In this document: piece by piece, positions 10,808 to 19,136 of the stretch
How positions within the stretch are numbered: the first letter of the stretch is position 1
How the letters are laid out: the number at the start of each line of letters is the position of its first letter
NCBI RefSeq assembly: GCF_016919705.1
Contig: NZ_CP070371.1
Location: 186,001-250,000, forward strand
Source: Paracoccus methylovorus
GTDB lineage: Bacteria > Pseudomonadota > Alphaproteobacteria > Rhodobacterales > Rhodobacteraceae
Reading direction: 5' to 3'
DNA: 64,000 nt
Made by a program: the position numbers and the translations under genes
The notes under the pieces: model-generated
Told to the model about the DNA's origin: nothing
Seen by the model: the letters and a program-made list of their open reading frames with translations, nothing else
Databases searched by the model: none

Positions 10808-11388
10808 GCGCGAAGCCAAGGTCGAACGGGCGCACCGTGACGATGCTGGTCGGCGTCGTCGTGCTGATGGGCGCGCTGTCCTGGGCGGCGGTGCCATTCT
10901 ATTCCTGGTTTTGCCGGGTGACCGGCTTTGCCGGCACCACCAATGTGGCCGAGGCCGCCTCGGACACGGTGCTGGACGAAAAGATCCGGGTGCGTTTCGA
11001 CTCCAACGTCGATGCCAATCTGGGCTGGACCTTCCGGCCCATGCAGCGCGAAATGGAGCTGCGCATCGGCGAAAACGCCATCGCCTTCTATGAGGCGATC
11101 AACAATACCGACGAGCCGGTGACCGGAACCGCCAGCTATAACGTCGCCCCCGATGCCGTTGGCTATTTCTTCAACAAGATCGAGTGCTTCTGCTTTACCG
11201 AGCAGACGCTGCAACCGGGTGAGCGGGTCGAAATGCCGGTCAGCTTCTTTGTGGATGCCGATCTGGTCAAGGACCGCGATGCCGGCCGTATCCGCGATAT
11301 TACCCTGTCCTATACTTTCCATCGGACCGATCCGCCCGCGCCGAAACAGGCGGCGCTGGACGTGAAAACGGAACCGACCGTAAACTGA
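10804..11388 (+). CDS. ctaG: Cytochrome c oxidase assembly protein CtaG/Cox11
   Basis: Membrane-anchored copper chaperone that delivers CuB to subunit I. The 194-residue protein has a single N-terminal anchor (about 12-32), then a periplasmic immunoglobulin-like domain with the copper-binding CFCFTEQ motif conserved in Cox11. The start overlaps the preceding stop by four bases. It lies between the small ORF and ctaE as in other Paracoccus. Confidence 0.96.
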   Translation: MSAKPRSNGRTVTMLVGVVVLMGALSWAAVPFYSWFCRVTGFAGTTNVAEAASDTVLDEKIRVRFDSNVDANLGWTFRPMQREMELRIGENAIAFYEAINNTDEPVTGTASYNVAPDAVGYFFNKIECFCFTEQTLQPGERVEMPVSFFVDADLVKDRDAGRIRDITLSYTFHRTDPPAPKQAALDVKTEPTVN

Positions 11389-11422
11389 GCAACAAGAACC
11401 AGCAACAGCCGGGAATGCAGCC

Positions 11423-12223
11423 ATGGCCCATGTAAAGAACCACGACTATCAGATTCTGCCGCCATCGATCTGGCCCTTCCTTGGTGCAATCAGCGCCTTC
11501 GTGATGCTGACCGGCGCTGTGATGTGGATGAAGGCCGGCGGGCCGTGGCTGTTCCTGATTGGTCTGGCGGGCGTGCTTTATGTGATGTTCGGCTGGTGGT
11601 CCGATGTCATCCATGAAGGCGAGACGGGCGAACACACTCCGGTGGTGCGCATCGGCCTGCAATACGGCTTCATCCTGTTCATCATGTCCGAGGTGATGTT
11701 CTTCGTCGCCTGGTTCTGGGCCTTCATCAAGAACGCTATGTATCCGATGGGACCGGAAAGCCCGATCAAGGACGGCGTCTGGCCGCCTGAAGGCATCGTC
11801 ACCTTCGACCCTTGGCACCTGCCGCTGATCAACACGCTGATCCTGCTGCTTTCGGGCGTTGCCGTGACTTGGGCGCACCATGCCTTTGTGCATGAGGGCG
11901 ACCGCCGGACCACGATCAACGGGCTTATCGTTGCCGTTGTTTTGGGCGTTTGCTTCACCGCGCTTCAGGCCTACGAATACAGCCACGCCGCCTTCGGCAT
12001 GGCCGACACGGTCTATGCCGGCACCTTCTTCATGGCCACCGGTTTCCACGGTTTCCACGTCATTATCGGCACGGTTTTCCTGTTCGTCTGCCTGATCCGT
12101 CTGCTCAAGGGGCAGATGACCCAAAAGCAGCATGTCGGCTTCGAAGCTGCCGCCTGGTACTGGCACTTCGTCGATGTGGTCTGGCTGTTCCTGTTCGTCG
12201 TGATCTATATCTGGGGCCGCTGA
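11423..12223 (+). CDS. ctaE: Cytochrome c oxidase (aa3) subunit III
   Basis: Subunit III of the aa3 oxidase, stabilising subunit I and proton uptake. The 266-residue protein has seven predicted membrane helices. Conserved features include [10 protein letters not shown] near the N-terminus, the loop with [12 protein letters not shown], and the C-terminal [19 protein letters not shown]. Subunit I (ctaD) is not in the window, as is common in Paracoccus where it sits elsewhere. A strong hairpin follows the stop. Confidence 0.97.
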   Translation: MAHVKNHDYQILPPSIWPFLGAISAFVMLTGAVMWMKAGGPWLFLIGLAGVLYVMFGWWSDVIHEGETGEHTPVVRIGLQYGFILFIMSEVMFFVAWFWAFIKNAMYPMGPESPIKDGVWPPEGIVTFDPWHLPLINTLILLLSGVAVTWAHHAFVHEGDRRTTINGLIVAVVLGVCFTALQAYEYSHAAFGMADTVYAGTFFMATGFHGFHVIIGTVFLFVCLIRLLKGQMTQKQHVGFEAAAWYWHFVDVVWLFLFVVIYIWGR

Positions 12224-12240
12224 TCCCGACTGAAATTTCT

Positions 12241-12277
12241 ACGGCGCGGGAGCAGATGTTCCCGCGCCGTTTGCTTT
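12241..12277 (+). terminator. Rho-independent terminator after ctaE
   Basis: Perfect 11-bp stem, ACGGCGCGGGA (12241-12251) with TCCCGCGCCGT (12260-12270), eight-base loop, then TTGCTTT. It sits 17 bp after the ctaE stop and ends the oxidase operon or attenuates reading into surf1. Confidence 0.8.
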
Positions 12278-12288
12278 GGAGGCTCGCC

Positions 12289-12960
12289 TTGCGCCGTTAT
12301 CTGTTTCCGTTGATCGTCGGCGTGGTGGGTTGTGCCATCCTGATCTCGCTGGGTATGTGGCAGCTTCGTCGGATGGACTGGAAAGAGGGGCTGATCGCCC
12401 AGATCCAGCAAAAGATCGAAGACCAGCCCGTGACGCTGCCGGCGGCGGTCGAGCCTTCGATGAAATACCTGCCGGTGCTGGTTTCAGGCCAGACCACGGG
12501 GTATGAGATCGACGTGCTCTCAGGCACCCGCGAGTCGGGCGGCGGCTATCAGATCGTCTCGGGGTTTGTCACTGATGACGGGCGCAGGATCCTTCTGGAT
12601 CGCGGTTTCGTCGATCAGGATCACAAGCGGGCGTCCCGCCCGCCGGTGCGGTTGGAGGTGGCCGGCAATCTGCACTGGCCCGACGAAAAAGGCAGCGGCA
12701 CGCCCGCACCCAATCTGGCAGAGAATGTCTGGTTCGCGCGCGACGTGCCGGCCATGGCCGCGCAACTGGGGACCGAGCCGATCCTGGTCGTGGCGGCCGA
12801 GGTGCGGGGCGACGCCCAAGGGGTTCAGCCGATCCCTGTTGCGGTCGAAGGTATTCCGAACAACCATCTCAGCTATGCCGCGCAATGGTTTATGTTGGCC
12901 GCGGTCTGGGCAGGGATGACAGTGGCGCTGATCTGGCGTATCAGGCAGCGGCAATTCTAG
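12289..12960 (+). CDS. Surf1-family heme A/oxidase assembly protein
   Basis: Surf1 proteins bind heme A and help insert it into oxidase subunit I. The 223-residue protein has N-terminal and C-terminal membrane helices flanking a periplasmic domain, with conserved LGMWQLRRMDWK, RGFVDQDHK and NNHLSYAAQWF. I place the start at TTG 12289 because GGAGG (12278-12282) is seven bases upstream. The only in-frame upstream ATG (12256) lies in the loop of the ctaE terminator hairpin and has no Shine-Dalgarno. thrC begins nine bases after its stop. Confidence 0.88.
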   Translation: MRRYLFPLIVGVVGCAILISLGMWQLRRMDWKEGLIAQIQQKIEDQPVTLPAAVEPSMKYLPVLVSGQTTGYEIDVLSGTRESGGGYQIVSGFVTDDGRRILLDRGFVDQDHKRASRPPVRLEVAGNLHWPDEKGSGTPAPNLAENVWFARDVPAMAAQLGTEPILVVAAEVRGDAQGVQPIPVAVEGIPNNHLSYAAQWFMLAAVWAGMTVALIWRIRQRQF

Positions 12961-12969
12961 GGGGACGCG

Positions 12970-14358
12970 ATGCGTTACGTTTCGACCCGGGGGCGGGCTC
13001 CGGTCTTGGATTTCGAACAGGCGATGATGACGGGGCTGGCACGGGACGGCGGGCTGTACCTGCCCGAGGCTATCCCGATGTTCTCGGCCGACGAGATCGC
13101 CCGCTTCGAAGGACTGCCCTATGAAGAGGTCGCGCGGCGGGTCGTCAGCCCCTTTGTTGGCGAAAGCTTCAGCGATGCGGATCTGAGAGGGGCCATCGCC
13201 CGTGCCTATGCAGGGTTCGATCACATCGCCCGCGCACCGCTGGTCCAGCTTGCGCCCGGTCACCACCTGCTGGAATTGTCCCACGGTCCCACGCTGGCCT
13301 TCAAGGACTTTGCCATGCAGCTTATCGGCCAGCTTTTCCAGCTGGCGCTGGCGCGGTCGGGCAATCGGGTGACGATTTTGGGCGCGACCTCGGGCGACAC
13401 CGGCTCGGCCGCGATTGAGGCGTTCTGCGGCCTGTCGAACGTCGATGTGTTCATCATGTATCCACATGGCCGGGTCAGCGAAGTTCAGCGCCGGCAGATG
13501 TCCACGCCGGCCGACGCCAATGTGCATGCGCTGGCCGTGGACGGCACTTTCGACGATTGCCAGGCACGGCTGAAGGATCTGTTCAACGACCATGATTTCC
13601 GCGACGAGGTTGGGCTTGCGGGCGTCAACTCGATCAACTGGGCGCGGGTGCTGGCGCAGATCGTTTATTACTTCACCGCCGCCGTCAGCCTTGGCGCGCC
13701 AAGGCGCGAGGTGGATTTCACTGTGCCGACCGGCAATTTTGGCGATATTTTCGCCGGCTCCATAGCCCGGGCCATGGGCCTGCCTATCGGACGGCTGGTG
13801 GTTGCCACCAACCAGAACGACATCCTGCACCGCGCCCTGACCAGCGGCGAATATCGCGTCGGCATGGTCGAACCCTCGATCAGCCCCTCGATGGATATTC
13901 AGGTCAGTTCGAACTTCGAACGCGCGTTGTGGCTTGCTTATGACCGCGACGGCAATGCCGTGGCCAAGCTGATGGATGAGCTGAAAGCCGGCGGTTTCAC
14001 CATCAGTCAGGGCGCATTGCAGCAATTGCGTGAAACCTATGTCACGGGTCGGGCCTCGGAAGAGGAAACCACGGCGATGATCGCCACCATCCGCGATGAG
14101 ACCGCCGAGGTGATCTGTCCGCATACCGCCGTCGCCGTGAAAGTGGCGCGCGAGCATCTTCGCCCCGGCGTGCCGATGATCAGCCTTTCGACCGCGCATC
14201 CCGCGAAATTTCCCGACGCGGTCGAGGCCGCCGTGGGTATCCGTCCGCCGCTGCCACAGCATATGGCGGACCTGTTTCAGCGTGACGAACGCATTACCCG
14301 TATTGCAAACGACGCCGGGGTCATTAAATCGCTGATCCTTGAACGGAGAACCGAGTGA
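12970..14358 (+). CDS. thrC: Threonine synthase
   Basis: PLP enzyme converting O-phosphohomoserine to threonine. The 462-residue protein has the PLP lysine in HGPTLAFKDFAMQ (K112) and the phosphate-binding glycine-rich stretch ATSGDTGSAAIEAF. The N-terminal MRYVSTRG and the length match the long proteobacterial/fungal class of ThrC. A GGGGA Shine-Dalgarno is six bases upstream. Its stop overlaps the start of the M16 peptidase gene by four bases. Confidence 0.96.
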   Translation: MRYVSTRGRAPVLDFEQAMMTGLARDGGLYLPEAIPMFSADEIARFEGLPYEEVARRVVSPFVGESFSDADLRGAIARAYAGFDHIARAPLVQLAPGHHLLELSHGPTLAFKDFAMQLIGQLFQLALARSGNRVTILGATSGDTGSAAIEAFCGLSNVDVFIMYPHGRVSEVQRRQMSTPADANVHALAVDGTFDDCQARLKDLFNDHDFRDEVGLAGVNSINWARVLAQIVYYFTAAVSLGAPRREVDFTVPTGNFGDIFAGSIARAMGLPIGRLVVATNQNDILHRALTSGEYRVGMVEPSISPSMDIQVSSNFERALWLAYDRDGNAVAKLMDELKAGGFTISQGALQQLRETYVTGRASEEETTAMIATIRDETAEVICPHTAVAVKVAREHLRPGVPMISLSTAHPAKFPDAVEAAVGIRPPLPQHMADLFQRDERITRIANDAGVIKSLILERRTE

Positions 14359-15620
14359 GCCAAATCCGCATCAGCACTTTGCCCAACGGGCTGCGTGTCG
14401 TCAGCCGCAACATGCCCGGCCTGCATTCCGCCTCTATCGGCATCTGGGTCAATGCCGGCTGCCGCGACGAACGCGCCGAACAGAACGGCATCGCCCATTT
14501 TCTTGAGCATATGGCCTTCAAGGGCACGGCGCGGCGCAGCGCACTGGAGATCGTCGAGTCGATCGAGAATGTGGGCGGCTATATCAACGCCTATACCTCG
14601 CGCGACGTGACCTCTTATTATGCGCGGGTTCTGGCGGGGGATGTCGAGCTGGCGCTGGACGTGATCTCGGACATCGTGATGAACCCGGTTTTTGACGGGC
14701 GCGAGATCGAGGTCGAGCGCGGCGTGATCCTGCAAGAGATCGGGCAGGCACTGGATACGCCCGACGACGTGATCTTTGACTGGTTGCAAGAGGCCGCCTA
14801 TCCCGACCAACCCATGGGCCGCACCATCCTTGGCCCGGCCGAGAGGGTCAGCGGTTTCAACCGCAACGATCTTTCGGGCTTTATCGGGGAACATTACGGC
14901 CCAGAGCGGATGATCATTGCCGCCGCCGGCGCGGTGGACCACGACCGCATCCTGCGTCAGGCCGAGGCGATTTTCGGCCATCTGTCGTCGCGTGCCCTGA
15001 CCACCCGCGAGCCCGCCCGCTGGCAGGGCGCCGAAGCGCGCCGCATCAAAAAGCTGGAGCAGGCGCATTTCGCGCTGGCCTTCGAAGGGCCGGGATATCA
15101 GGCCCCCGATTTCTATGCCGCACAGATCTGGACTTCGGTGCTGGGGGGCGGGATGTCCTCGCGCCTGTTCCAGAAACTGCGCGAGGAGAAGGGTCTTTGC
15201 TATTCCATCTTCGCGCAGTCGGGCTTTCACGACGATACCGGCATGGTGACGATCTACGCCGGCACCTCGGGCGAACAGATCGCGGATCTTGCCAACCTGA
15301 CCGTGGATGAGTTGAAACGCTCGGCCGAGGATATGACCGAGGTCGAGGTGGCGCGTGCGCGGGCACAGTTGAAAGCCGGCCTGCTGATGGGACTGGAAAG
15401 CCCGACGGGTCAGGCCGAGCGGATGGCCCGGTCGCTGGCGATCTGGGGCAGGGTGCCCGATCCCGCCGAGGTGGCCGAGCGTATCGACGCCGTGACCGTT
15501 GCGGATATTCGCCTTCACGCCGAGCGGCTGATCGCGGGCGCCCGTCCTGCCTTGGCGCTTTATGGCCCGGTGGCCGGCGCGCCGACGCGCGAGGTTCTGG
15601 CCGAAAGGCTTGCCGCCTGA
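14355..15620 (+). CDS. M16-family zinc peptidase (mitochondrial processing peptidase-like)
   Basis: Zinc metallopeptidase of the M16/pitrilysin family resembling the beta subunit of mitochondrial processing peptidase. The 421-residue protein carries the inverted zinc motif HFLEH (48-52) and the downstream glutamate stretch ERGVILQEI, so it should be catalytically competent. It starts with GTG overlapping the thrC stop (GTGA), and its own stop overlaps the next ATG. The thrC-M16-acetyltransferase run is a tightly packed operon. The substrate is unknown. Confidence 0.93.
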   Translation: MSQIRISTLPNGLRVVSRNMPGLHSASIGIWVNAGCRDERAEQNGIAHFLEHMAFKGTARRSALEIVESIENVGGYINAYTSRDVTSYYARVLAGDVELALDVISDIVMNPVFDGREIEVERGVILQEIGQALDTPDDVIFDWLQEAAYPDQPMGRTILGPAERVSGFNRNDLSGFIGEHYGPERMIIAAAGAVDHDRILRQAEAIFGHLSSRALTTREPARWQGAEARRIKKLEQAHFALAFEGPGYQAPDFYAAQIWTSVLGGGMSSRLFQKLREEKGLCYSIFAQSGFHDDTGMVTIYAGTSGEQIADLANLTVDELKRSAEDMTEVEVARARAQLKAGLLMGLESPTGQAERMARSLAIWGRVPDPAEVAERIDAVTVADIRLHAERLIAGARPALALYGPVAGAPTREVLAERLAA

Positions 15621-16201
15621 TGTTCACACGCCGCCGTCCGCCTCGTCTGGAAGCCGAGCGGATGGTGCTGCGTTTGCCTGCGCATGCCGATTTCGGCGCA
15701 TGGGCGGCGCTGCGAGCCGAAAGCCGCGCCTTTCTGACGCCGTGGGAACCTGTCTGGGCCACCGACCACCTGACCAAGCGCGGCTTTACCAACCGGGTTT
15801 ATTGGGCGCAGCGCGCCACACGCAACGGCACTGCGCTGCCGCTGTTCCTGATCCGGCGCGACGGCACGTTTCTGGGGGCGATCACGCTGGACAATATCCG
15901 CCGCGGCCCGGCGCAATCGGCGACCATCGGCTATTGGATCGGCCTGCCCTTTGCACGGCAGGGCTATATGCGCGAGGCTATCGGCGCCGTTGTCCAGCAC
16001 GCTTTCGGCGATATGGACCTCAGCCGGATCGAGGCAGCTTGCCTGCCCGAAAACGCCCCCTCGCGCGGGGTGCTGGAGCGGTCGGGGTTTAAGTACGAAG
16101 GCGTCGCGCAAAGCTATTTGCAGATCAACGGACGTTGGCGCAACCATGTGCTGTATTCCAACCTGCGCAACGACCGACGTGGCAAGACCGAGGTGCGCTG
16201 A
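15620..16201 (+). CDS. GNAT N-acetyltransferase (RimJ/RimL-like)
   Basis: Acetyl-CoA dependent acetyltransferase of the GNAT fold, 193 residues. The RimJ-like pattern includes the acetyl-CoA loop region IGYWIGLPFARQGYM and the C-terminal ENAPSRGVLERSGF. The likely reaction is acetylation of a ribosomal protein N-terminus or a small molecule; sequence does not decide. It overlaps the M16 gene upstream and the FAD-oxidase gene downstream by one base each (TGATG), indicating one transcript. Confidence 0.88.
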   Translation: MFTRRRPPRLEAERMVLRLPAHADFGAWAALRAESRAFLTPWEPVWATDHLTKRGFTNRVYWAQRATRNGTALPLFLIRRDGTFLGAITLDNIRRGPAQSATIGYWIGLPFARQGYMREAIGAVVQHAFGDMDLSRIEAACLPENAPSRGVLERSGFKYEGVAQSYLQINGRWRNHVLYSNLRNDRRGKTEVR

Positions 16202-17601
16202 TGTTGAACCCCGCCGATGAATCCCTGGGCGCGAAGCTTCCCGAAGGTGTGCTGCGCCCGGTATCGCCCGCCTATCTGGAAGAACCACGGGGTCGTTATC
16301 TCGGCCATGCCGGACTGGTCGCCGCGCCGCGCAATACCGCCGAGGTGGCTGCCGTGGTTCGCGCCTGCGCCGAGGCGCGCGTGGCCATCGTGCCGCGCGG
16401 TGGCGGCACCGGCCTTGTCTCGGGTCAGGTCATGTCCGGGGGGCCGGCCCCGCTGATCCTGTCGCTGGAGCGGATGACCGCGCTACGCGGGCTCTGGCCC
16501 GAGGAAAACGTGCTGCTGGCCGAGGCAGGCATGAGCCTGCAAGCCGTGCGTGACGCGGCCGAGGGCGCGGGCCGGTTGTTCCCCCTGTCGCTTGCCAGTC
16601 AGGGCACTGCGGCGATCGGCGGCTGCCTTGCGACCAATGCAGGCGGCGTGACCGCGCTGCGCTACGGCACGGCGCGCGCGCTTTGCCTGGGGATCGAGGC
16701 GGTCCTGCCCGACGGGTCGATCATTCATGACCTCAAGCGGCTGCGCAAAGACAATACCGGCTACGATATCCGCGATCTTCTGATCGGGTCCGAAGGCACG
16801 CTGGGTATCATCACAGCGGCCAGCCTCAAGCTGGTGGTGCCGTCGCCCAATATCGGTATCGCCATGCTGCAGGTGCCCGGTCCCGAGGCGGCACTGACAC
16901 TGTTGTCGCTGGCCGAGGGGCGCATGGCCGGCGGCGTTACCGCGTTCGAGCTTATCGGCGGGCAGGGCCTTGCCTTTCTGGCCGAGTTGCTGCCCGAGAT
17001 CCGCCAGCCGCTGCCCGGCGCGGAATGGTCGGTCCTGATCGAGGTAGGCTTGCCAGAGGGGCTGGCGCCCGAGGCCGCGCTGGAGGGGCTGCTGATCGAG
17101 GCGATGGAACGCGGTCTTGTCACCGACGGAGTGATCGCGCAATCGGGTGCGCAGGCGGCGGGTTTCTGGCACTTGCGCGAACATATCCCCGAGGCGAACC
17201 GCCGCGTCGGCGCGGTGGCCAGCCACGACATCAGCCTGCCGCTGTCGGAAATCGCCGGCTTCATCCGCGATGCCGGTGCAGCGTTGGCGGGCGAAGGGGT
17301 GCGGATCAACTGCTTTGGGCATCTGGGCGACGGCAACCTGCATTACAACCTGTTCCCCGCACCGGGACGCATGCGCGAGGAATATGACGACAGGCGCAAG
17401 GCGTTGTCGGAACTGGTGCATGCCATGGTGGTGGAACGCGGCGGCTCGTTTTCTGCCGAACATGGCGTCGGACGCGTGAAGGTTGGCGAACTGGCGCGCT
17501 GGGGCGATCCGGCGCGGCTGACGGTCATGCGGGCGATCAAGGCCACGCTCGACCCTTTGGGCATCATGAATCCGGGGGCGGTGCTTTCAGCAGCGGACTG
17601 A
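16201..17601 (+). CDS. FAD-linked oxidase, D-2-hydroxyacid/D-lactate dehydrogenase type
   Basis: A 466-residue flavoprotein of the GlcD/D-2-hydroxyglutarate dehydrogenase group. The N-terminal half is a PCMH-type FAD domain (VPRGGGTGLVSGQ, LATNAGGVTALRYG, DLLIGSEGTLGIIT). The C-terminal half is the substrate domain with NCFGHLGDGNLHYN, EHGVGR and the terminal IMNPGAVL. ATG 16201 overlaps the acetyltransferase stop, preferred over a start 66 bp upstream. Its 3' end overlaps the convergent LysR gene by 38 bp. The substrate is probably a D-2-hydroxyacid. Confidence 0.92.
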   Translation: MLNPADESLGAKLPEGVLRPVSPAYLEEPRGRYLGHAGLVAAPRNTAEVAAVVRACAEARVAIVPRGGGTGLVSGQVMSGGPAPLILSLERMTALRGLWPEENVLLAEAGMSLQAVRDAAEGAGRLFPLSLASQGTAAIGGCLATNAGGVTALRYGTARALCLGIEAVLPDGSIIHDLKRLRKDNTGYDIRDLLIGSEGTLGIITAASLKLVVPSPNIGIAMLQVPGPEAALTLLSLAEGRMAGGVTAFELIGGQGLAFLAELLPEIRQPLPGAEWSVLIEVGLPEGLAPEAALEGLLIEAMERGLVTDGVIAQSGAQAAGFWHLREHIPEANRRVGAVASHDISLPLSEIAGFIRDAGAALAGEGVRINCFGHLGDGNLHYNLFPAPGRMREEYDDRRKALSELVHAMVVERGGSFSAEHGVGRVKVGELARWGDPARLTVMRAIKATLDPLGIMNPGAVLSAAD

Positions 17602-18475
17602 GCCTTGCGCGCAGGTGGTCCAGATAGGCTGTGAGCCGTGGCGGCAGGAATGGCTGCGGCAGATAGAGCGCCTGGATATCCAGTTGCGGCCGCTGGAAGC
17701 CCGGCAACAGACGCTCCAGCCGGCCTTCGGCGATGTCGCGTGAAATGACAAAGCTGGGGATCAGTGCGATCCCTTCGGCCTCCAGCACCAGTCGCCGCAC
17801 CGCCTGTGCGCTGTTTACCGTGATGTGGCCGGGCAAGGGGATGCTGACCGCCTTGCCGTCGATCAGAAAAACGGCGCGGCCCGCGTTCTGGGCGTTGCTG
17901 TCGCGGATGTTCACATGGTCGCGCAGGTCCTCGGGCCGGGCGGGGCGCGGATGGGCGGCCAGATAGGCGGGACTGGCCACGGCCCAGGTTTCGGTCTGGC
18001 CGATGCGCCGCGCGATCAGGCTGGAATCGGGCAATTGGCCGATGCGCAACGCCAGATCGAAACCTTCGGCCGCCAGATCGACATAGCGGTCAGAGAGATT
18101 CAGGTCGATCTCGACCCCCGGATGCGCGCGGGTGAAATCGCGGGTCAAGGTGGTCGCGAACATTTCGCCAAAGGCGACGGGCGCGGTGATGCGCAACCGG
18201 CCGGTCAAGGCGCCTTCCTCGGCATGGGCCTGCGCGTCCAACTCTTCGACCGCTGCCAGTACGCGGCGCGCGGCGGTCAGGTAACGCTCGCCTGCCGGCG
18301 TCAGCGACAGGGCGCGTGTGGTGCGGTTGAGCAGAGTCACGCCCTGCTGCCCCTCCAACGCCGCGACATATTTGCTGACCAGCTTGTTCGAGATCCCCAG
18401 CCGCTTGCCCGCCCGAGTGAACGAGCCGGCATCGACCACGGCGACAAAGGCGCGGATGCCGTCGATCCTGTCCAT
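17564..18475 (-). CDS. LysR-family transcriptional regulator
   Basis: A 303-residue LysR-type regulator. An N-terminal helix-turn-helix (FVAVVDAGSFTRAGKRLGISNKL, shown in part, about 8-30) is followed by a substrate-binding-like effector domain. The start MDRIDGIRAF is chosen at 18475; an earlier in-frame ATG at 18568 would place 31 unconserved residues before the helix-turn-helix and run through the shared promoter. It is divergent from the DoxX gene, which is its probable target, together with itself. Confidence 0.93.
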   Translation of the reverse strand: MDRIDGIRAFVAVVDAGSFTRAGKRLGISNKLVSKYVAALEGQQGVTLLNRTTRALSLTPAGERYLTAARRVLAAVEELDAQAHAEEGALTGRLRITAPVAFGEMFATTLTRDFTRAHPGVEIDLNLSDRYVDLAAEGFDLALRIGQLPDSSLIARRIGQTETWAVASPAYLAAHPRPARPEDLRDHVNIRDSNAQNAGRAVFLIDGKAVSIPLPGHITVNSAQAVRRLVLEAEGIALIPSFVISRDIAEGRLERLLPGFQRPQLDIQALYLPQPFLPPRLTAYLDHLRARLSPLLKAPPPDS

Positions 18476-18491
18476 ATTGATCCCTGTTTTG

Positions 18492-18531
18492 GCGACAATG
18501 TTTCCATGAATATGGTCATTTTTGCGACAAT
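18492..18531. promoter_or_regulatory. Candidate LysR operator between the lysR and doxX genes
   Basis: Two copies of GCGACAAT (18492-18499 and 18524-18531) lie 32 bp apart, about three helical turns. A CCAT-GAAT-ATGG dyad (18504-18515) lies near the midpoint. This arrangement in a 104-bp divergent intergenic gap fits a LysR tetramer site. Binding is inferred. Confidence 0.45.
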
Positions 18532-18579
18532 TGCCAAATGCTATCTCTTCCGCAGCATATAAATTCAAGGAAGCAAAAC

Positions 18580-19008
18580 ATGACCGACCTTAGCTATGGC
18601 GATGCCGTCGCCACTCCGAACAATGCCGATATTGCCGCCTTTGTCCTGCGGGTTTCGACCGGGATCTGGTTTCTGGTTCACGGGCTTATCAAGTTGATGG
18701 TTTTCACGCCTTCCGGCACTGCGGGCTATTTCCAGTCCATAGGTTTGCCTGGCTTTCTGGGCCCCCTGACCATGCTGGTCGAAATCCTGGGCGGGTTGGC
18801 GCTGATCGCCGGGTTCTATACCCGTTCAGTCGCGCTGGTGATGGTTCCGGTGCTGCTGGGTGCGGCATGGTTCGGCCATGGCGGCGCGGGTTTTACCTTC
18901 AGCAACCCGGGTGGCGGTTGGGAATATCCCGTGCTTTGGGCTATCATCATGGCTGTGCTGGCGCTGTTGGGGGACGGGGCCTGGTCGCTGGGCAAAAGCC
19001 GCCGCTGA
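18580..19008 (+). CDS. DoxX-family membrane protein
   Basis: A 142-residue integral membrane protein of the DoxX/SURF4 family with four predicted helices. It shows the usual RVSTGIWFLVHGLIKL start and the LGGLALIAGFYTR loop. Family members are linked to redox and oxidative stress functions, but the reaction is not established. The start at 18580 follows AAGGAAG; an upstream in-frame ATG (18538) is inside the promoter region. Divergent from the LysR gene, by which it is probably controlled, and followed by a terminator. Confidence 0.88.
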   Translation: MTDLSYGDAVATPNNADIAAFVLRVSTGIWFLVHGLIKLMVFTPSGTAGYFQSIGLPGFLGPLTMLVEILGGLALIAGFYTRSVALVMVPVLLGAAWFGHGGAGFTFSNPGGGWEYPVLWAIIMAVLALLGDGAWSLGKSRR

Positions 19009-19031
19009 GCGCGGTTCGAAACGGTCTTGCA

Positions 19032-19060
19032 AAAGGCTGGCCCTTGGCCAGCCTTTCCTT
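19032..19060 (+). terminator. Terminator after the doxX gene
   Basis: Perfect nine-base stem AAAGGCTGG (19032-19040) / CCAGCCTTT (19048-19056), followed by CCTT. It lies 23 bp after the doxX stop. Confidence 0.7.
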
Positions 19061-19080
19061 GCCTGCATAGCTGGGTTGAT

Positions 19081-19109
19081 TTGTCAATTTTGCTTGAGAT
19101 CTCTAATGC
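19081..19109 (+). promoter_or_regulatory. Probable sigma-70 promoter of the CoA-transferase gene
   Basis: TTGTCA (19081-19086), 17-bp spacer, TAATGC (19104-19109), located 28 bp before the ATG at 19137. GAGGGGAGG-type Shine-Dalgarno (about 19124-19132) follows. Reasonable fit to housekeeping consensus. Confidence 0.45.
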
Positions 19110-19136
19110 TTGTGCCGCATTTAGAGGGGAGGCTTC

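Noticed and set aside
18558..18563. TATAAA as -10 box for the doxX gene
   Set aside because: It is too close to the Shine-Dalgarno and start codon and lacks a -35 at proper spacing.
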